Positions 25,922 to 34,071 of a stretch of DNA of 40,011 bases are shown in pieces. The position numbers and the translations under genes were made by a program. The first letter of the stretch is position 1; each line of letters starts with the position of its first letter. The notes under the pieces were generated by a model. The model did no database searches. It saw only the letters and a list, made by a program, of their open reading frames with translations, and was not told the origin of the DNA. Location of the stretch: assembly GCA_001803795.1 (NCBI GenBank), contig MHEK01000105.1:1-40011 (forward strand), given 5' to 3'. The stretch is from Nitrospirae bacterium RBG_16_64_22. GTDB lineage: Bacteria; Nitrospirota; RBG-16-64-22.

Positions 25922-26542
25922 TTACTTGATATTCACGCACTCCACCGTCTTCCAGTGGCCGAACAGATTGACCGACTTGATCAGGCGCACGTTGAGGTCC
26001 GCCATCCGGGCGAAATCGTCAAGCGCCAGGTCCGTCCGGAACCCGACCCTCCTGGTCAGCGGCGAGATAACGTGCTCGATCCATCCGAACGCCGGGTTCG
26101 TGCTTTGAAAGTGATTCAGGAGAACGAACCGGCCGCCCGGCTTCGTGACCCTCTTGATTTCGCGGACGAGCCGGATCGGGTCGGGAACGGTCGTCACGAC
26201 GTAGGCCGCGAGAACCCGGTCGAACGTGTCGTCGGCGAACTCCATGTCGAGCGCGTCCATCTTCTGGAGAGAGACGTGCCGGAGGTCTTCTTCCGCCACT
26301 TTCTTCTCGGCCTCCGCCAGCATTCCTTCCGAGATGTCGATCCCGGTCACCTTGCAGTTCCGCGGATAGAAGGAAAGAGACAGCCCCGTTCCCACGCCGA
26401 CCTCGAGCACCCGGTCGCCGAGGGACAGGTCCATCATCTCGACCGCCTGCCCGCGTCCGGAATGGAAGATCTTTCCAAAGAGAAGATCGTAGATGCCCGA
26501 GTAGCGGGAGTAGATCCGCTCGACAGACTCGACGGTATGCAT
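25922..26542 (-). CDS. PmtA-like class I SAM methyltransferase
   Basis: This 206-residue protein has the SAM-binding motif I RVLEVGVGTGLSLSFYP near residue 45, an acidic motif II (VTGIDISEGML) and a C-terminal NHFQSTNPAFGWIEH region. These match phospholipid N-methyltransferase PmtA and similar small-molecule methyltransferases; the membrane-lipid substrate is likely but not proven. I start it at the ATG at 26542, preceded by AAGGAGGGAACGAC, instead of the track's ATG 35 codons upstream. It is divergent from the molybdenum operon and runs in the same direction as qmoA, 127 bp upstream of it. Confidence 0.85.
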   Translation of the reverse strand: MHTVESVERIYSRYSGIYDLLFGKIFHSGRGQAVEMMDLSLGDRVLEVGVGTGLSLSFYPRNCKVTGIDISEGMLAEAEKKVAEEDLRHVSLQKMDALDMEFADDTFDRVLAAYVVTTVPDPIRLVREIKRVTKPGGRFVLLNHFQSTNPAFGWIEHVISPLTRRVGFRTDLALDDFARMADLNVRLIKSVNLFGHWKTVECVNIK

Positions 26543-26798
26543 GTCGTTCCCTCCTTGCCGGAACCACCGGAACCAAAAACGACTGGAGCCAACGATCGTG
26601 TTGGAGTCTTTGGATTGGGGAAAGGCAACCTGTCCGCGTCCAGGCAAAAAAACCGCGCGGAGTGTAGCAGAGCGGCCGGGTCAAATCAAGGCGAAGTTTT
26701 GCCTCCGGCGGCCGCCCGCCCGGGGGCATTAGCTCTCGCAATATCCGCATAACCTTGAAGAAATAAACGGGAATTATGAATGAATTTGAAAGATGAAT

Positions 26799-26828
26799 TT
26801 GACCCGTTTCAATCCGCTCACTATAGTG
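26799..26828 (+). promoter_or_regulatory. Promoter of the molybdenum oxidoreductase operon
   Basis: A good sigma-70 type promoter, TTGACC (26799-26804), 17 bp spacer, TATAGT (26822-26827), lies upstream of the ATG at 26876. The -10 sits in the 10-bp palindrome cactatagtg (26819-26828). Two direct copies of atgaatttga (26780-26789, 26793-26802) overlap the -35 and could bind an activator. Its position shows that the ORF-track start at 26780 lies upstream of transcription. Confidence 0.7.
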
Positions 26829-26875
26829 CGGCCCGGTTCAATCTGAAAACGTCTACAAAACGGGAGAGGTGGTCA

Positions 26876-29371
26876 ATGGCGCTTCGGTACGCGGGTGAGT
26901 CGGTTCGCGAGTACGACAGGGTCGTCGTGACGCACTGCAACAACCAGTGCGAGTCCACGTGCGGGATGCTCGTCTACGTGAAGGACAACAAGGTCGTCGA
27001 CATCAAGGGGGACCCGGAGAACCCGAACAACTACGGCGCGCTCTGCTGTAAGGGGTCCGGCCAGTTCCAGCACATCTATAATCCCCTGCGCCTCAAGTAC
27101 CCGATGGTCCGGAAGACCCTGGACGACGAGTTCAAGCGCGCCTCGTGGGACGCCGCGCTCGATTTCGCCGCCGAGCGGCTCCTCAAGGTCAAGAAGGAGT
27201 ACGGTCCGGAGGCTCTCTACATCCAGCGCACCGGCCGGTCCGACTTCTGCTGGAAGGAGGCGGCCGCCCGCCTGGGGAAGGTCTTCGGGACGCCGAACAT
27301 CGTCGGCCAGGGCCCCATCTGCACGGAGAGCCCGGGCGTGGCAATGCACTATTTCTTCGGGGCGAAAGAGTACGGCCGCCTCACGAACCCCTCGATGGAC
27401 TGGGTCAACTCCCGCTCCCTCCTCGTCGCCGGCTCCAACATGGGGGCGAACGAGGTCATCACGATCAACTGGGTCCTGAACGCCAAGGAGCGGGGGTGCA
27501 AGGTGATCTGGGTCGATCCCCGCTTCCACCCCTCCATGGCCAAGGCCGACATCGCCGTCCGGCTGCGCCCGAACACCGACGCGGCGTTCGTCATGGCGAT
27601 GATCCACGTGATGATCAAGGAGGGCCTGTACGACAAGGAGTTCACGGACAAATGGGTCCACGGCCTCGACGAGTGGCGGCCGCTCATCGACAAGATGCCG
27701 CCGGAGCGGGCGGAGAAGATCACCTGGGTCCCGAAGGAGACGATCATCCGCGCGGCCCGGGTCATCGGAAACAACCGTCCGTTCTCCGTGACGGGGACGC
27801 TCGGAACGGCCCAGACCTACAACTCCAACAACGTCAACCGCTGTTACGGCGCGCTCGTCGCGCTGACGGGGAGCATCGGCGTCCCGGGCGGCGGCTGGAA
27901 CTGGCTGCACAACTGCCGTCCGCCGCTGAATCCCGGCAACGACCTCAAGGGGCTTCCCGAGCCGAAGCGGCCGATCCTCTCCGACAAGCTCGTGAACATG
28001 GGGGACGTCTCCGCGGCGGGGCTTGCGAACGTGATCTCCACGCAGAAGCCGTACCCGATCCGCGCGGTCTGGTGGAACGGGAACATGCTGGCCCAGATGC
28101 CGAATACCCACAAGTACGCGGGGGCGTTCAAGAAGAACATCGACATCGCCATTCACAACGCGTTCCACCCGAACTTCACCTACCACCACGCGCACGTCGC
28201 CTTCCCCATCACGTCCCACTTCGAGCGGGAGGGCCTGGTCCATCACGGCAACAACCGCCTGCTCGCCTGGTACAACCAGTCGATCGAGCCGAACTGGGAG
28301 TGCCGGAACGACCTCGACGTCGTCGTCGGACTCGCCGAGCGGGTCCTCGCGAAGGAGGAGTTCGAGAAGTATTTCCCGAAGGAGACGATGAAGGAGCGCA
28401 AGGGGAACGCCTGGATCGCCGACATGGTCAAGTGGACGGAGTTCTTCCTCTCCCAGGAGCCGATGACGGCCGGCGCCACGAAGAAGACGCTCGATCCGGC
28501 TTCGACGCCCAAGGGCGGCGTGATGTGGCCCGTCTTCACCGAGCAGGACGCGATGCAGTTCGAGACGCCCGAGGCCAAGCTCCGCGGGAAGTGGATCATG
28601 TACCAGGAGGGGGAGAACTACCCCGGCTCCGACAAGCGGTTCCCGACTCCGTCCGGCAAGCTCGAGATCGCGTCCAGCACGCTCCGCGACCTCGGCTGGG
28701 ACTACGTGCCCCAGCACCGGGAGGGCGGGCACACGCCGGTCTCGAACCCGAAGGAGTTCGCGAACTACCCGGTCATCCTCTGCACGGGCCGGATCGTCTC
28801 CTCGTTCCACGAGATGGGGCACTGGTGGCCCTGGTGCGACGAGCTGGAGCCGGACCGCTTCATCCAGGTCCACCCGATCATGGCGCAGGCGCTGGGGATC
28901 GCCGACGGCGACCGCGTCATCGTCGAGTCCGAGCGGGCCGAGATCGAAGGATTCGCGTGGGTGACGGAGGAGACCGACCCGCGGCAGGTCTGGATCTGCT
29001 GTTCCACGGACGAATACCAGCCGTTCGTCCCCGGGCTCACGAACCGGAACGTCTCGTTCCTGATCGACGACATCATCAAGGACCCGGTCTACAACCAGCC
29101 GGAGTACAAGGCCCAGCTCGTGTGTGTCTACAAGAAGGGTACGGACAAGGCCCGGGCGGTGGAGATCGCCCGGAACCTCGTGACTGAGATGTCTCCGGAT
29201 TACGGCGTCGACACGAAGACGGAGCTGGGCGCCTACGTGAACGGCGTGGCGGAGGGGAGCGCGCCGAAGTTCGACAAGAAGAAGGAAAAGGTCGTGTACG
29301 AGGGGAAGGAGACCGAGCCGGGGAACCTGTTCGAGCACAGCCGGTCGACGGACCTCTTCGCGGGGATCTAG
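26876..29371 (+). CDS. Molybdopterin oxidoreductase, catalytic subunit (DMSO reductase superfamily)
   Basis: This 831-residue enzyme belongs to the DMSO reductase / CISM superfamily and would bind a bis-molybdopterin cofactor. An N-terminal [4Fe-4S] motif, CNNQCESTC with a later CCKGSG, lies at about residues 20-60. A Cys in GPICTESPG near residue 140 is a plausible Mo (or W) ligand. C-terminal cofactor-binding segments include HPIMAQALGIADGDRV near 670. No Tat signal is visible at the start, unlike most periplasmic members, so it is probably cytoplasmic. I use ATG 26876 with GGGAGAGGTGG upstream because a strong promoter lies inside the 32 codons that the track adds. Neighbours are ferredoxin subunits, a TorD-like chaperone and an FAD reductase. 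The substrate is unknown; thiosulfate, polysulfide, formate and others are all possible. Confidence 0.88.
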   Translation: MALRYAGESVREYDRVVVTHCNNQCESTCGMLVYVKDNKVVDIKGDPENPNNYGALCCKGSGQFQHIYNPLRLKYPMVRKTLDDEFKRASWDAALDFAAERLLKVKKEYGPEALYIQRTGRSDFCWKEAAARLGKVFGTPNIVGQGPICTESPGVAMHYFFGAKEYGRLTNPSMDWVNSRSLLVAGSNMGANEVITINWVLNAKERGCKVIWVDPRFHPSMAKADIAVRLRPNTDAAFVMAMIHVMIKEGLYDKEFTDKWVHGLDEWRPLIDKMPPERAEKITWVPKETIIRAARVIGNNRPFSVTGTLGTAQTYNSNNVNRCYGALVALTGSIGVPGGGWNWLHNCRPPLNPGNDLKGLPEPKRPILSDKLVNMGDVSAAGLANVISTQKPYPIRAVWWNGNMLAQMPNTHKYAGAFKKNIDIAIHNAFHPNFTYHHAHVAFPITSHFEREGLVHHGNNRLLAWYNQSIEPNWECRNDLDVVVGLAERVLAKEEFEKYFPKETMKERKGNAWIADMVKWTEFFLSQEPMTAGATKKTLDPASTPKGGVMWPVFTEQDAMQFETPEAKLRGKWIMYQEGENYPGSDKRFPTPSGKLEIASSTLRDLGWDYVPQHREGGHTPVSNPKEFANYPVILCTGRIVSSFHEMGHWWPWCDELEPDRFIQVHPIMAQALGIADGDRVIVESERAEIEGFAWVTEETDPRQVWICCSTDEYQPFVPGLTNRNVSFLIDDIIKDPVYNQPEYKAQLVCVYKKGTDKARAVEIARNLVTEMSPDYGVDTKTELGAYVNGVAEGSAPKFDKKKEKVVYEGKETEPGNLFEHSRSTDLFAGI

Positions 29372-29372
29372 G

Positions 29373-29492
29373 GCCGCGCCGATGGCCGTCGCATCTCTTC
29401 GTTCTCGGTTGTCGCCGATCCTCGACGTGCGAAGAGCACGCCTCCGGTCGGCTCCGCCCTGCGGCCTCGATCTGCTCGGCCCTAGGCGCGGC
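29373..29492. repeat. Structured dispersed repeat, copy A
   Basis: The element fills most of the gap between the catalytic and first ferredoxin genes. Outer arms gccgcgcc (29373-29380) and ggcgcggc (29485-29492) can pair. The core hairpin at 29414-29452 has the arrangement 7-bp stem, 5-base internal loop, 5-bp stem, 5-base loop: gccgatc/ggtcggc and cgtgc/gcacg around gaaga. A related copy lies about 1.1 kb downstream at 30499-30653, with some 85 percent identity over about 80 bases by eye. Confidence 0.75.
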
Positions 29493-29527
29493 TCAGGTTT
29501 GAAAATTGGACTCTGGGAGGATTCATA

Positions 29528-30169
29528 ATGCATGTGTTCAAGGCGGAAGAAGGGTTTGCGGCGAAGAAGGCTGGCGACAACGCCGCTTATCCGGCGATGG
29601 GACGGCAGTCCCGGACGACGCTCGAAAGCGGGAACACGCCGATGTACCACATGTTCCACGACGCGGAGCGGTGCATCATGTGCTTCTCCTGCGAAGTCCA
29701 CTGCAAGCTGGAGAACGATCTTCCCGTCGGGCCGCGGCTCATCCGGATGATCCAGGTCGGGCCGAAAGTGGTGGGGGGACGTCTCAAGTCGCAGTTCGTC
29801 TACATGTCCTGCCATCACTGCGATCCGGCGCCGTGCGTCTCCGCCTGCCCGACGGGCGCGATGCAGAAGCGGGCGGACGGGATCGTCTTCGTGGACGAGA
29901 AGGCCTGCATCGGATGCAAGACGTGCATCACGGCCTGTCCGTGGGGATCGCCCCAGTACAACCCGAAGACGAAGAAGGTCGTGAAGTGCAACTACTGCAT
30001 GGAGCGGGTGGACCGGGGGCTCTGGCCGGCTTGCGCCCAGATGTGCGCGACCCACTGCCTCTACTTCGGGAACATCAACGAGTACACGAGCGTTCTGCGG
30101 GAACGGTACGCCCGGCGGATCGCCGATTCGGTCGAAAGGCAGGTCGAGGCCGCGCTGGTCGGCCGGTAG
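29528..30169 (+). CDS. Four-cluster ferredoxin-like electron-transfer subunit
   Basis: This 213-residue protein is a DmsB/PsrB/NrfC-like iron-sulfur subunit that shuttles electrons to or from the molybdenum enzyme. Four cysteine groups are clear: CIMCFSCEVHC near residue 54, CHHCDPAPCVSACP near 97, CIGCKTCITACP near 131 and CNYCMERV plus CAQMC near 158-173. No signal peptide or membrane anchor is seen. A GGGAGG ribosome site lies just before the ATG. It follows the catalytic gene after a structured repeat. The longer 268-residue track ORF in another frame is a shadow. Confidence 0.92.
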   Translation: MHVFKAEEGFAAKKAGDNAAYPAMGRQSRTTLESGNTPMYHMFHDAERCIMCFSCEVHCKLENDLPVGPRLIRMIQVGPKVVGGRLKSQFVYMSCHHCDPAPCVSACPTGAMQKRADGIVFVDEKACIGCKTCITACPWGSPQYNPKTKKVVKCNYCMERVDRGLWPACAQMCATHCLYFGNINEYTSVLRERYARRIADSVERQVEAALVGR

Positions 30170-30242
30170 GCCGGCCCGGCCGAGTCAAAGGGGCGATACG
30201 GACGGTTCTTTTCGGCAGTTTGCTTCGGAAGGGGGCATTGGG

Positions 30243-30497
30243 ATGGCGGTTCAGGCGGGCGGAGGCAGTATCGGCACGATCGTCACGAGGCCGATCCGGG
30301 TGGCCTACATGAACGGCGACTATGACAAAGCGGAGGCTTTGATCCGGGGGGCGGGCGTCACGATCAGGGTTCGCACGGTCTCGACCGTGGAGCCTTACCA
30401 CGGGACGATCCACGTGGTCCCGGAGGACTACGAGAAGGCCGTCGCCCTTCTGGACGAGAAAAAGATCGCGCACTATCCGCCGACGCCGTACTTCTAG
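30243..30497 (+). CDS. Small unknown protein in the molybdenum operon
   Basis: This 84-residue protein (ATG at 30243, GGAAGGGGG upstream) has no cysteine, signal peptide or membrane segment. Its pattern, a strand (IRVAYMNGD), a helix with YDKAEALIRGAG, a strand (TIRVRTVSTV), then a helix with YEKAVALLDEKKI, suggests a small beta-alpha-beta ligand-binding fold, a little like DUF2007 proteins. This resemblance is weak and I do not claim a family. Conserved placement between the ferredoxin and TorD-like genes suggests a role in assembly, regulation or electron transfer for the enzyme. Confidence 0.6.
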   Translation: MAVQAGGGSIGTIVTRPIRVAYMNGDYDKAEALIRGAGVTIRVRTVSTVEPYHGTIHVVPEDYEKAVALLDEKKIAHYPPTPYF

Positions 30498-30498
30498 A

Positions 30499-30653
30499 GC
30501 GGCGCGACGCTGACCGTTGCGGCATTCTCAACCAGAGTGCCCGTTGGCCTCTGGGGGGCGCCCTCGGTCGTCGCCGGTCCTCGACGTACAGGGAGTACGC
30601 CTCCGGCCGGCTCCTCCCTGCGGCCTTGATCCGCTCGGTCTTCATCGCGCCGC
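30499..30653. repeat. Structured dispersed repeat, copy B
   Basis: This element occupies the gap before the TorD-like gene. Outer arms gcggcgcga (30499-30507) and tcgcgccgc (30645-30653) are a perfect 9-bp inverted repeat. The core hairpin (30573-30611) has the same plan as copy A: gccggtc/ggccggc and cgtac/gtacg around aggga. Compared with copy A, one outer pair changes from A-T to G-C and one inner pair from G-C to A-T, so pairing is kept in both. Confidence 0.75.
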
Positions 30654-30702
30654 GGAGAGCATTGGCGGACCCCATGATCGCTCCAACAGGAAAGAGGCTG
30701 GA

Positions 30703-31485
30703 TTGACCCACATCAACCCGAACGAGATTGACCTCCTCTACTCCGACAAGAAGGACGCGGATTTCTGGAAGAGGAACGCGCGCGAGCACGGCCGCTTGTA
30801 CTGGGTCCGGGCGATGACCACATGCGCGTTCGAGGAAGGCCCCGCGACGCCGGCTTCCCTTGCCCCCGGGAGTCCTTCTCCCGCCGTCCGTGCGGGCCTG
30901 TACAAGGCGCTCGCCCGCGCGTTCCGGTACGCGGACGAGGCGCTGGCGCGGGACGTCTCGTCCGGCGCGTTCCGCCGGGACGCGGCCTCGGCGGTCTCGG
31001 TCCTCGGGAAAGCCCCCGTCGTGGACGAAGGGCTTTCTCTTCTGGCCGTGTTCGAGGGTTTGAATCCGGAAGACGTGCTCGACCACCTTCAGACGAAACA
31101 CACGCGCCTCTTCTACGATTCGTACATGCCGTTCGTTCCGCCGTACGAGTCGATCTATTCCCACGAACAGCAGATGAACGGGGCAAGGGCCGAACGCGCG
31201 CGGGAAATCTACCGCCAAGGCGGGTTCCCGATCCCGGCGGAAGAGATGGTCGATCATATCAGCGTCGAGCTGGACTGCCTGGCCCACCTTCTCGGACAAC
31301 AGGGATCGGCGGAAGGAGCGGAGGGGCTGGCATCGAGCCTTCTCTTCGACCATCTCGTCCGCTGGGCTGGGAAGTTCTGCGCGGACGTGGAGAATCTGTC
31401 GGGGTCCGAGTTCTACCGGGGGGCGGCCATGATCCTTCGGGGCGCGCTGTCGCTTGAAGAAAAAGGGCGCGAAGGGGGAGCTTGA
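30703..31485 (+). CDS. TorD-like chaperone for a molybdoenzyme
   Basis: This protein of about 260 residues resembles TorD/DmsD-family chaperones, which guide cofactor insertion into DMSO-reductase-type enzymes. The diagnostic region is LYKALARAFRY near residue 65, then HTRLFYDSYMPFVPPYESIY near 130 and a helical C-terminal domain with ELDCLAHLL. The likely start is TTG at 30703, with AGGAAAGAGG 4 bp upstream; the track's frame extends back into repeat B. No signal peptide is seen. It presumably serves the catalytic subunit of this operon. Its stop overlaps the next gene's start by one base. Confidence 0.8.
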   Translation: MTHINPNEIDLLYSDKKDADFWKRNAREHGRLYWVRAMTTCAFEEGPATPASLAPGSPSPAVRAGLYKALARAFRYADEALARDVSSGAFRRDAASAVSVLGKAPVVDEGLSLLAVFEGLNPEDVLDHLQTKHTRLFYDSYMPFVPPYESIYSHEQQMNGARAERAREIYRQGGFPIPAEEMVDHISVELDCLAHLLGQQGSAEGAEGLASSLLFDHLVRWAGKFCADVENLSGSEFYRGAAMILRGALSLEEKGREGGA

Positions 31486-32249
31486 TGGGCTTGGCGAGGC
31501 GAAAGACGGCGAAGCGGAAAGCGTCTCCCCCGAGACACGCCGCGGCGAAGGCGAAGCGCCCCAGGAGAGCGGTCTCGGGACGCAAGCGAGCCCGAAGGAT
31601 CCCGCCCGTGGAGGCCGGCAAGCAGGCGGCCCGGCGCGAGGTCCTGACGGGCACGGTCTTTCCGCTGACGCCGGCCCTCCCCGCGGCCGATGCCGTCAGC
31701 ACGATCCCGCTCTCGGCGCGCCAGGAGATGGTCTCGGAGATGACCGCCGAGTTCCGCCGCGACATCCTCGTGGACGCCGCGAGCTGCACGGGATGCATGG
31801 ACTGCGTCGAGGCGTGCAGGAAGGAGGTCGCGCCCCAGCACAAGAAATGGAAGACGCCGGTCGTGCCGAGAATCGAGATTCGGAAGACGGGCGGCGTTTT
31901 CGTGCCGCTCCTCTGCCGCAACTGCGAAGAAGCGCCCTGCATGGTCTACTGCCTGACCGGCTGCCGGGCGCGGGACGCCTCGGGCTGGGTCGTCACCGAT
32001 TACGACCGTTGCGTCGGATGCTGGATGTGCGTCATGTCGTGCCCGTTCGCGGCCATCACGCCGGTCTACAAGGAGAAGATCGCCAGGAAGTGCGACGGAT
32101 GCACGCACCGCGAGGTTGCGCCGTGCGTCGCGGCGTGCGAAACGGGCGCGCTCGTTCAGTCCGGAACGGAGACGCTTTCGCTCCGGGCGCGGCGGGCGTC
32201 CGCCGACCGGATCGCCCGGGACAAGATGGCGGGGATGGCAGTCAAGTAG
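31485..32249 (+). CDS. Second four-cluster ferredoxin with a basic N-terminal tail
   Basis: This 254-residue iron-sulfur protein has four cluster motifs: CTGCMDCVEACRK near residue 98, CRNCEEAPCMVYC near 145, CVGCWMCVMSCPF near 177, and CDGCTHREVAPCVAAC near 205. It resembles NrfC/CooF-like electron-transfer subunits. Before residue 50 the sequence is dominated by Arg, Lys and Ala (RRKTAKRKA, KAKRPRRAV), a tail unlike the ferredoxin family. The start is ATG 31485, with GGGGGAG upstream and a TGATG junction with the previous gene. It may link the catalytic subunit with the downstream FAD reductase. Confidence 0.88.
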   Translation: MGLARRKTAKRKASPPRHAAAKAKRPRRAVSGRKRARRIPPVEAGKQAARREVLTGTVFPLTPALPAADAVSTIPLSARQEMVSEMTAEFRRDILVDAASCTGCMDCVEACRKEVAPQHKKWKTPVVPRIEIRKTGGVFVPLLCRNCEEAPCMVYCLTGCRARDASGWVVTDYDRCVGCWMCVMSCPFAAITPVYKEKIARKCDGCTHREVAPCVAACETGALVQSGTETLSLRARRASADRIARDKMAGMAVK

Positions 32250-32329
32250 GCACAGAGGGGCAGAGTTGGAATGGTCAATACGGGAAATAAATTCGCCGTG
32301 TCTCTGTGGCAAGTCATTGAGGTAATTTC

Positions 32330-33649
32330 ATGAAGAACTACGTCATCATCGGTTCGTCGTATGCGGGGATTGGCGCGGTGGAGGCGATCCGAGAGCATGA
32401 TCGCTTCGGCCGGATCACGATCCTCTCCCGCGAGCCGTGGGACTTCACGTACGGCCGTCCGATCATCACCTACTGGATGGGCGGGGACAAGGCGTGGGAC
32501 CGGCTGTGGTACCGGCCCAAAGACCACTTCAAGCGGCTGGGCGTCGATTTCCGTCCCGGCGTCACGGTCGCGGGCATCGACACGGCCGGCCGGAAGGTCC
32601 TCATCGAGAACGGCGAGCCGGTTTCCTATGGCAAGCTGATGATCTCTACCGGCGGGACGCCGATCAACCCGCCGATGGAAGGGCGCGAGCTCAAGGGGAT
32701 CAGGAACCTCACGACGCTTCAGGATGCCGTCGAGATCATGGGCTGGATCAAGAAGCGGAAGGTGAAGAACGTCGTGGTCCTGGGCGGGGGGCTGATCGGC
32801 CTCTCCGCGGTCAAGGGACTCGCCCCGCACAAGGCGTTCAACATGACCGTCGTGGAGCTGGCCGACCGCGTCCTCGTCCTGGGTCTCGACCAGGAGGCGG
32901 GAGGGATCGTCGGCGGTCACTTGAAGAAGCAGGGCGTCGTGCTCGAGACGCAGACGACGATCGAGCGGATCGCGGGCAACAAGAAAGGCGAGGTCCAGGA
33001 GGTCCATCTCAAGAACGGGAAGAAGATCCCGGCCGAGCTGGTCATCATCGCCGTCGGCGTCCGCCCCAACGTCGAGTTTCTCAAGGGAAGCGGGATCGAG
33101 ATCGACCGGGGGATCCTGACCGACCGGACGATGCAGACGAACGTTCCCGGCGTCTACGCCGCGGGCGACTGCGCCCAGGCTTACGAGATCCAGTCGGGCG
33201 AGAGGCGGGTGATCGCCGTTCTCCCCGTCGCCTACAGCGAGGGGCGCGTCGCGGGGAGCAACATGGCGGGGTTCTCGCGGACCTACAAGGGATCGCTCGG
33301 CATCAACTCCTTCTATCTGCTCGGCCTCAACCTCATGACGATCGGCCTCAATATCGCCGATCCCGCGAAGCACGAGATCGCAGTTCGGAAGGACGGGAGC
33401 GCCTTCCGGAAGCTCATCTTCGAGGGGAACAGGATCGTCGGGGCGATCCTGTTAAACGACCTGGCCGGCGGCGGGTTCATCACGTCGCTCGTCGAGGCGA
33501 AGAAGGAGCTCGACCCGGAGACGAAGGCCTCCCTCATCGAGGGCGACTATCTCCGCTTCGTCGCCGCCAAACAGGCCCACGGCGCCGCAGCCGTCCGCTC
33601 GTGGCGCGGCGGCAAATCCGCCCCCACCGCGGTGCCGGCCCCGAACTAG
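32330..33649 (+). CDS. FAD/NAD(P)-dependent oxidoreductase (rubredoxin reductase/NirB-type)
   Basis: This 439-residue flavoprotein has an FAD motif IIGSSYAGIGAVEAI at the N-terminus, an NAD(P) motif VVVLGGGLIGLSAVKGL near residue 147 and the second FAD segment VYAAGDCAQA near 278. The early YGRPIITYWMGG resembles the same position in rubredoxin reductase and NirB rather than the Cys-containing active site of NADH oxidase or CoA-disulfide reductase, so it probably transfers electrons between NAD(P)H and iron-sulfur proteins. It is the last gene of the molybdenum operon, 80 bp after the second ferredoxin. I infer that the complex is NAD(P)-linked. The exact partner is not proven. Confidence 0.9.
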   Translation: MKNYVIIGSSYAGIGAVEAIREHDRFGRITILSREPWDFTYGRPIITYWMGGDKAWDRLWYRPKDHFKRLGVDFRPGVTVAGIDTAGRKVLIENGEPVSYGKLMISTGGTPINPPMEGRELKGIRNLTTLQDAVEIMGWIKKRKVKNVVVLGGGLIGLSAVKGLAPHKAFNMTVVELADRVLVLGLDQEAGGIVGGHLKKQGVVLETQTTIERIAGNKKGEVQEVHLKNGKKIPAELVIIAVGVRPNVEFLKGSGIEIDRGILTDRTMQTNVPGVYAAGDCAQAYEIQSGERRVIAVLPVAYSEGRVAGSNMAGFSRTYKGSLGINSFYLLGLNLMTIGLNIADPAKHEIAVRKDGSAFRKLIFEGNRIVGAILLNDLAGGGFITSLVEAKKELDPETKASLIEGDYLRFVAAKQAHGAAAVRSWRGGKSAPTAVPAPN

Positions 33650-33709
33650 CTCTTCGGTTCCCAGCCCTTCCGACCGCGCGGCCAGGCCTTCGCCGCCGCG
33701 AACCTCTAA

Positions 33710-33765
33710 TTGACAATGGATTCCTTCATGGTGTATTTTTCGAGTTGACCACTTTTTTGGTCAAC
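33710..33765 (+). promoter_or_regulatory. Promoter and operator of the toxin-antitoxin pair
   Basis: TTGACA (33710-33715) and TATTTT (33734-33739) with an 18-bp spacer form a plausible promoter. Just downstream, gttgacca (33744-33751) and tggtcaac (33758-33765) form a perfect 8-bp inverted repeat around a 6-base spacer, where the antitoxin could bind to repress its own operon. The start codon is 12 bp further on. Confidence 0.65.
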
Positions 33766-33777
33766 GCGAGGGGCGCC

Positions 33778-34071
33778 ATGTTGAAGACACTGCCAATTTC
33801 AGAAGTGAAGGCTCGGCTGCCTGAACTTGTAACGGGTGTCGAGGAGCGCGAAGAAGAGGTCCTTGTCACTCGCAAGGGGAAACCCGCCGCCGTCCTGATG
33901 AGTTACGCCGAGTACGAGCGGTTTCGAGAGACCATCGAGGTCCTGAGCGATCCCGACCTGATGGATCAAATCCGGAAGAGCCTGTCGTTCTATTCCAAGG
34001 GTGGAAGGGGCGCCTCGTTCGAAGAAGTATTCGGCGAACCGCTCAGGCCCGGCAAGAAGCGGCAAGGTTAG
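33778..34071 (+). CDS. Phd/YefM-family antitoxin
   Basis: This 97-residue protein has the Phd/YefM N-terminal DNA-binding pattern: LPISEVKARLPELV, then EEVLVTRKGKPAAVLMSYAEYERF. The C-terminal half (from about residue 55) is charged and likely wraps the toxin. It probably represses its own promoter through the inverted repeat upstream. The ATG is at 33778; the 544-residue track ORF in this frame mostly runs through the preceding gene and is not real. It overlaps the toxin start by one base, as is usual for such pairs. Confidence 0.9.
   Translation: MLKTLPISEVKARLPELVTGVEEREEEVLVTRKGKPAAVLMSYAEYERFRETIEVLSDPDLMDQIRKSLSFYSKGGRGASFEEVFGEPLRPGKKRQG

Noticed and set aside
26780-26875. Upstream start of the molybdenum catalytic subunit
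   Set aside because: A strong TTGACC-17-TATAGT promoter lies inside this stretch, so these codons are not likely to be transcribed as mRNA.
26873-30055. 1060-residue ORF on the minus strand opposite the molybdenum enzyme
   Set aside because: It is a high-GC shadow: the opposite strand encodes proteins with clear cofactor motifs, and this ORF has low-complexity Arg/Asp/Leu composition with no family features.
29373-30653. Repeats A and B as intrinsic terminators
   Set aside because: Neither is followed by a T-run, both lie inside one apparent operon, and the nested hairpins are more complex than terminators.
32437-34071. 544-residue ORF ending in the antitoxin
   Set aside because: The first part runs out of frame through the FAD oxidoreductase; the antitoxin has its own promoter, operator and ATG at 33778.
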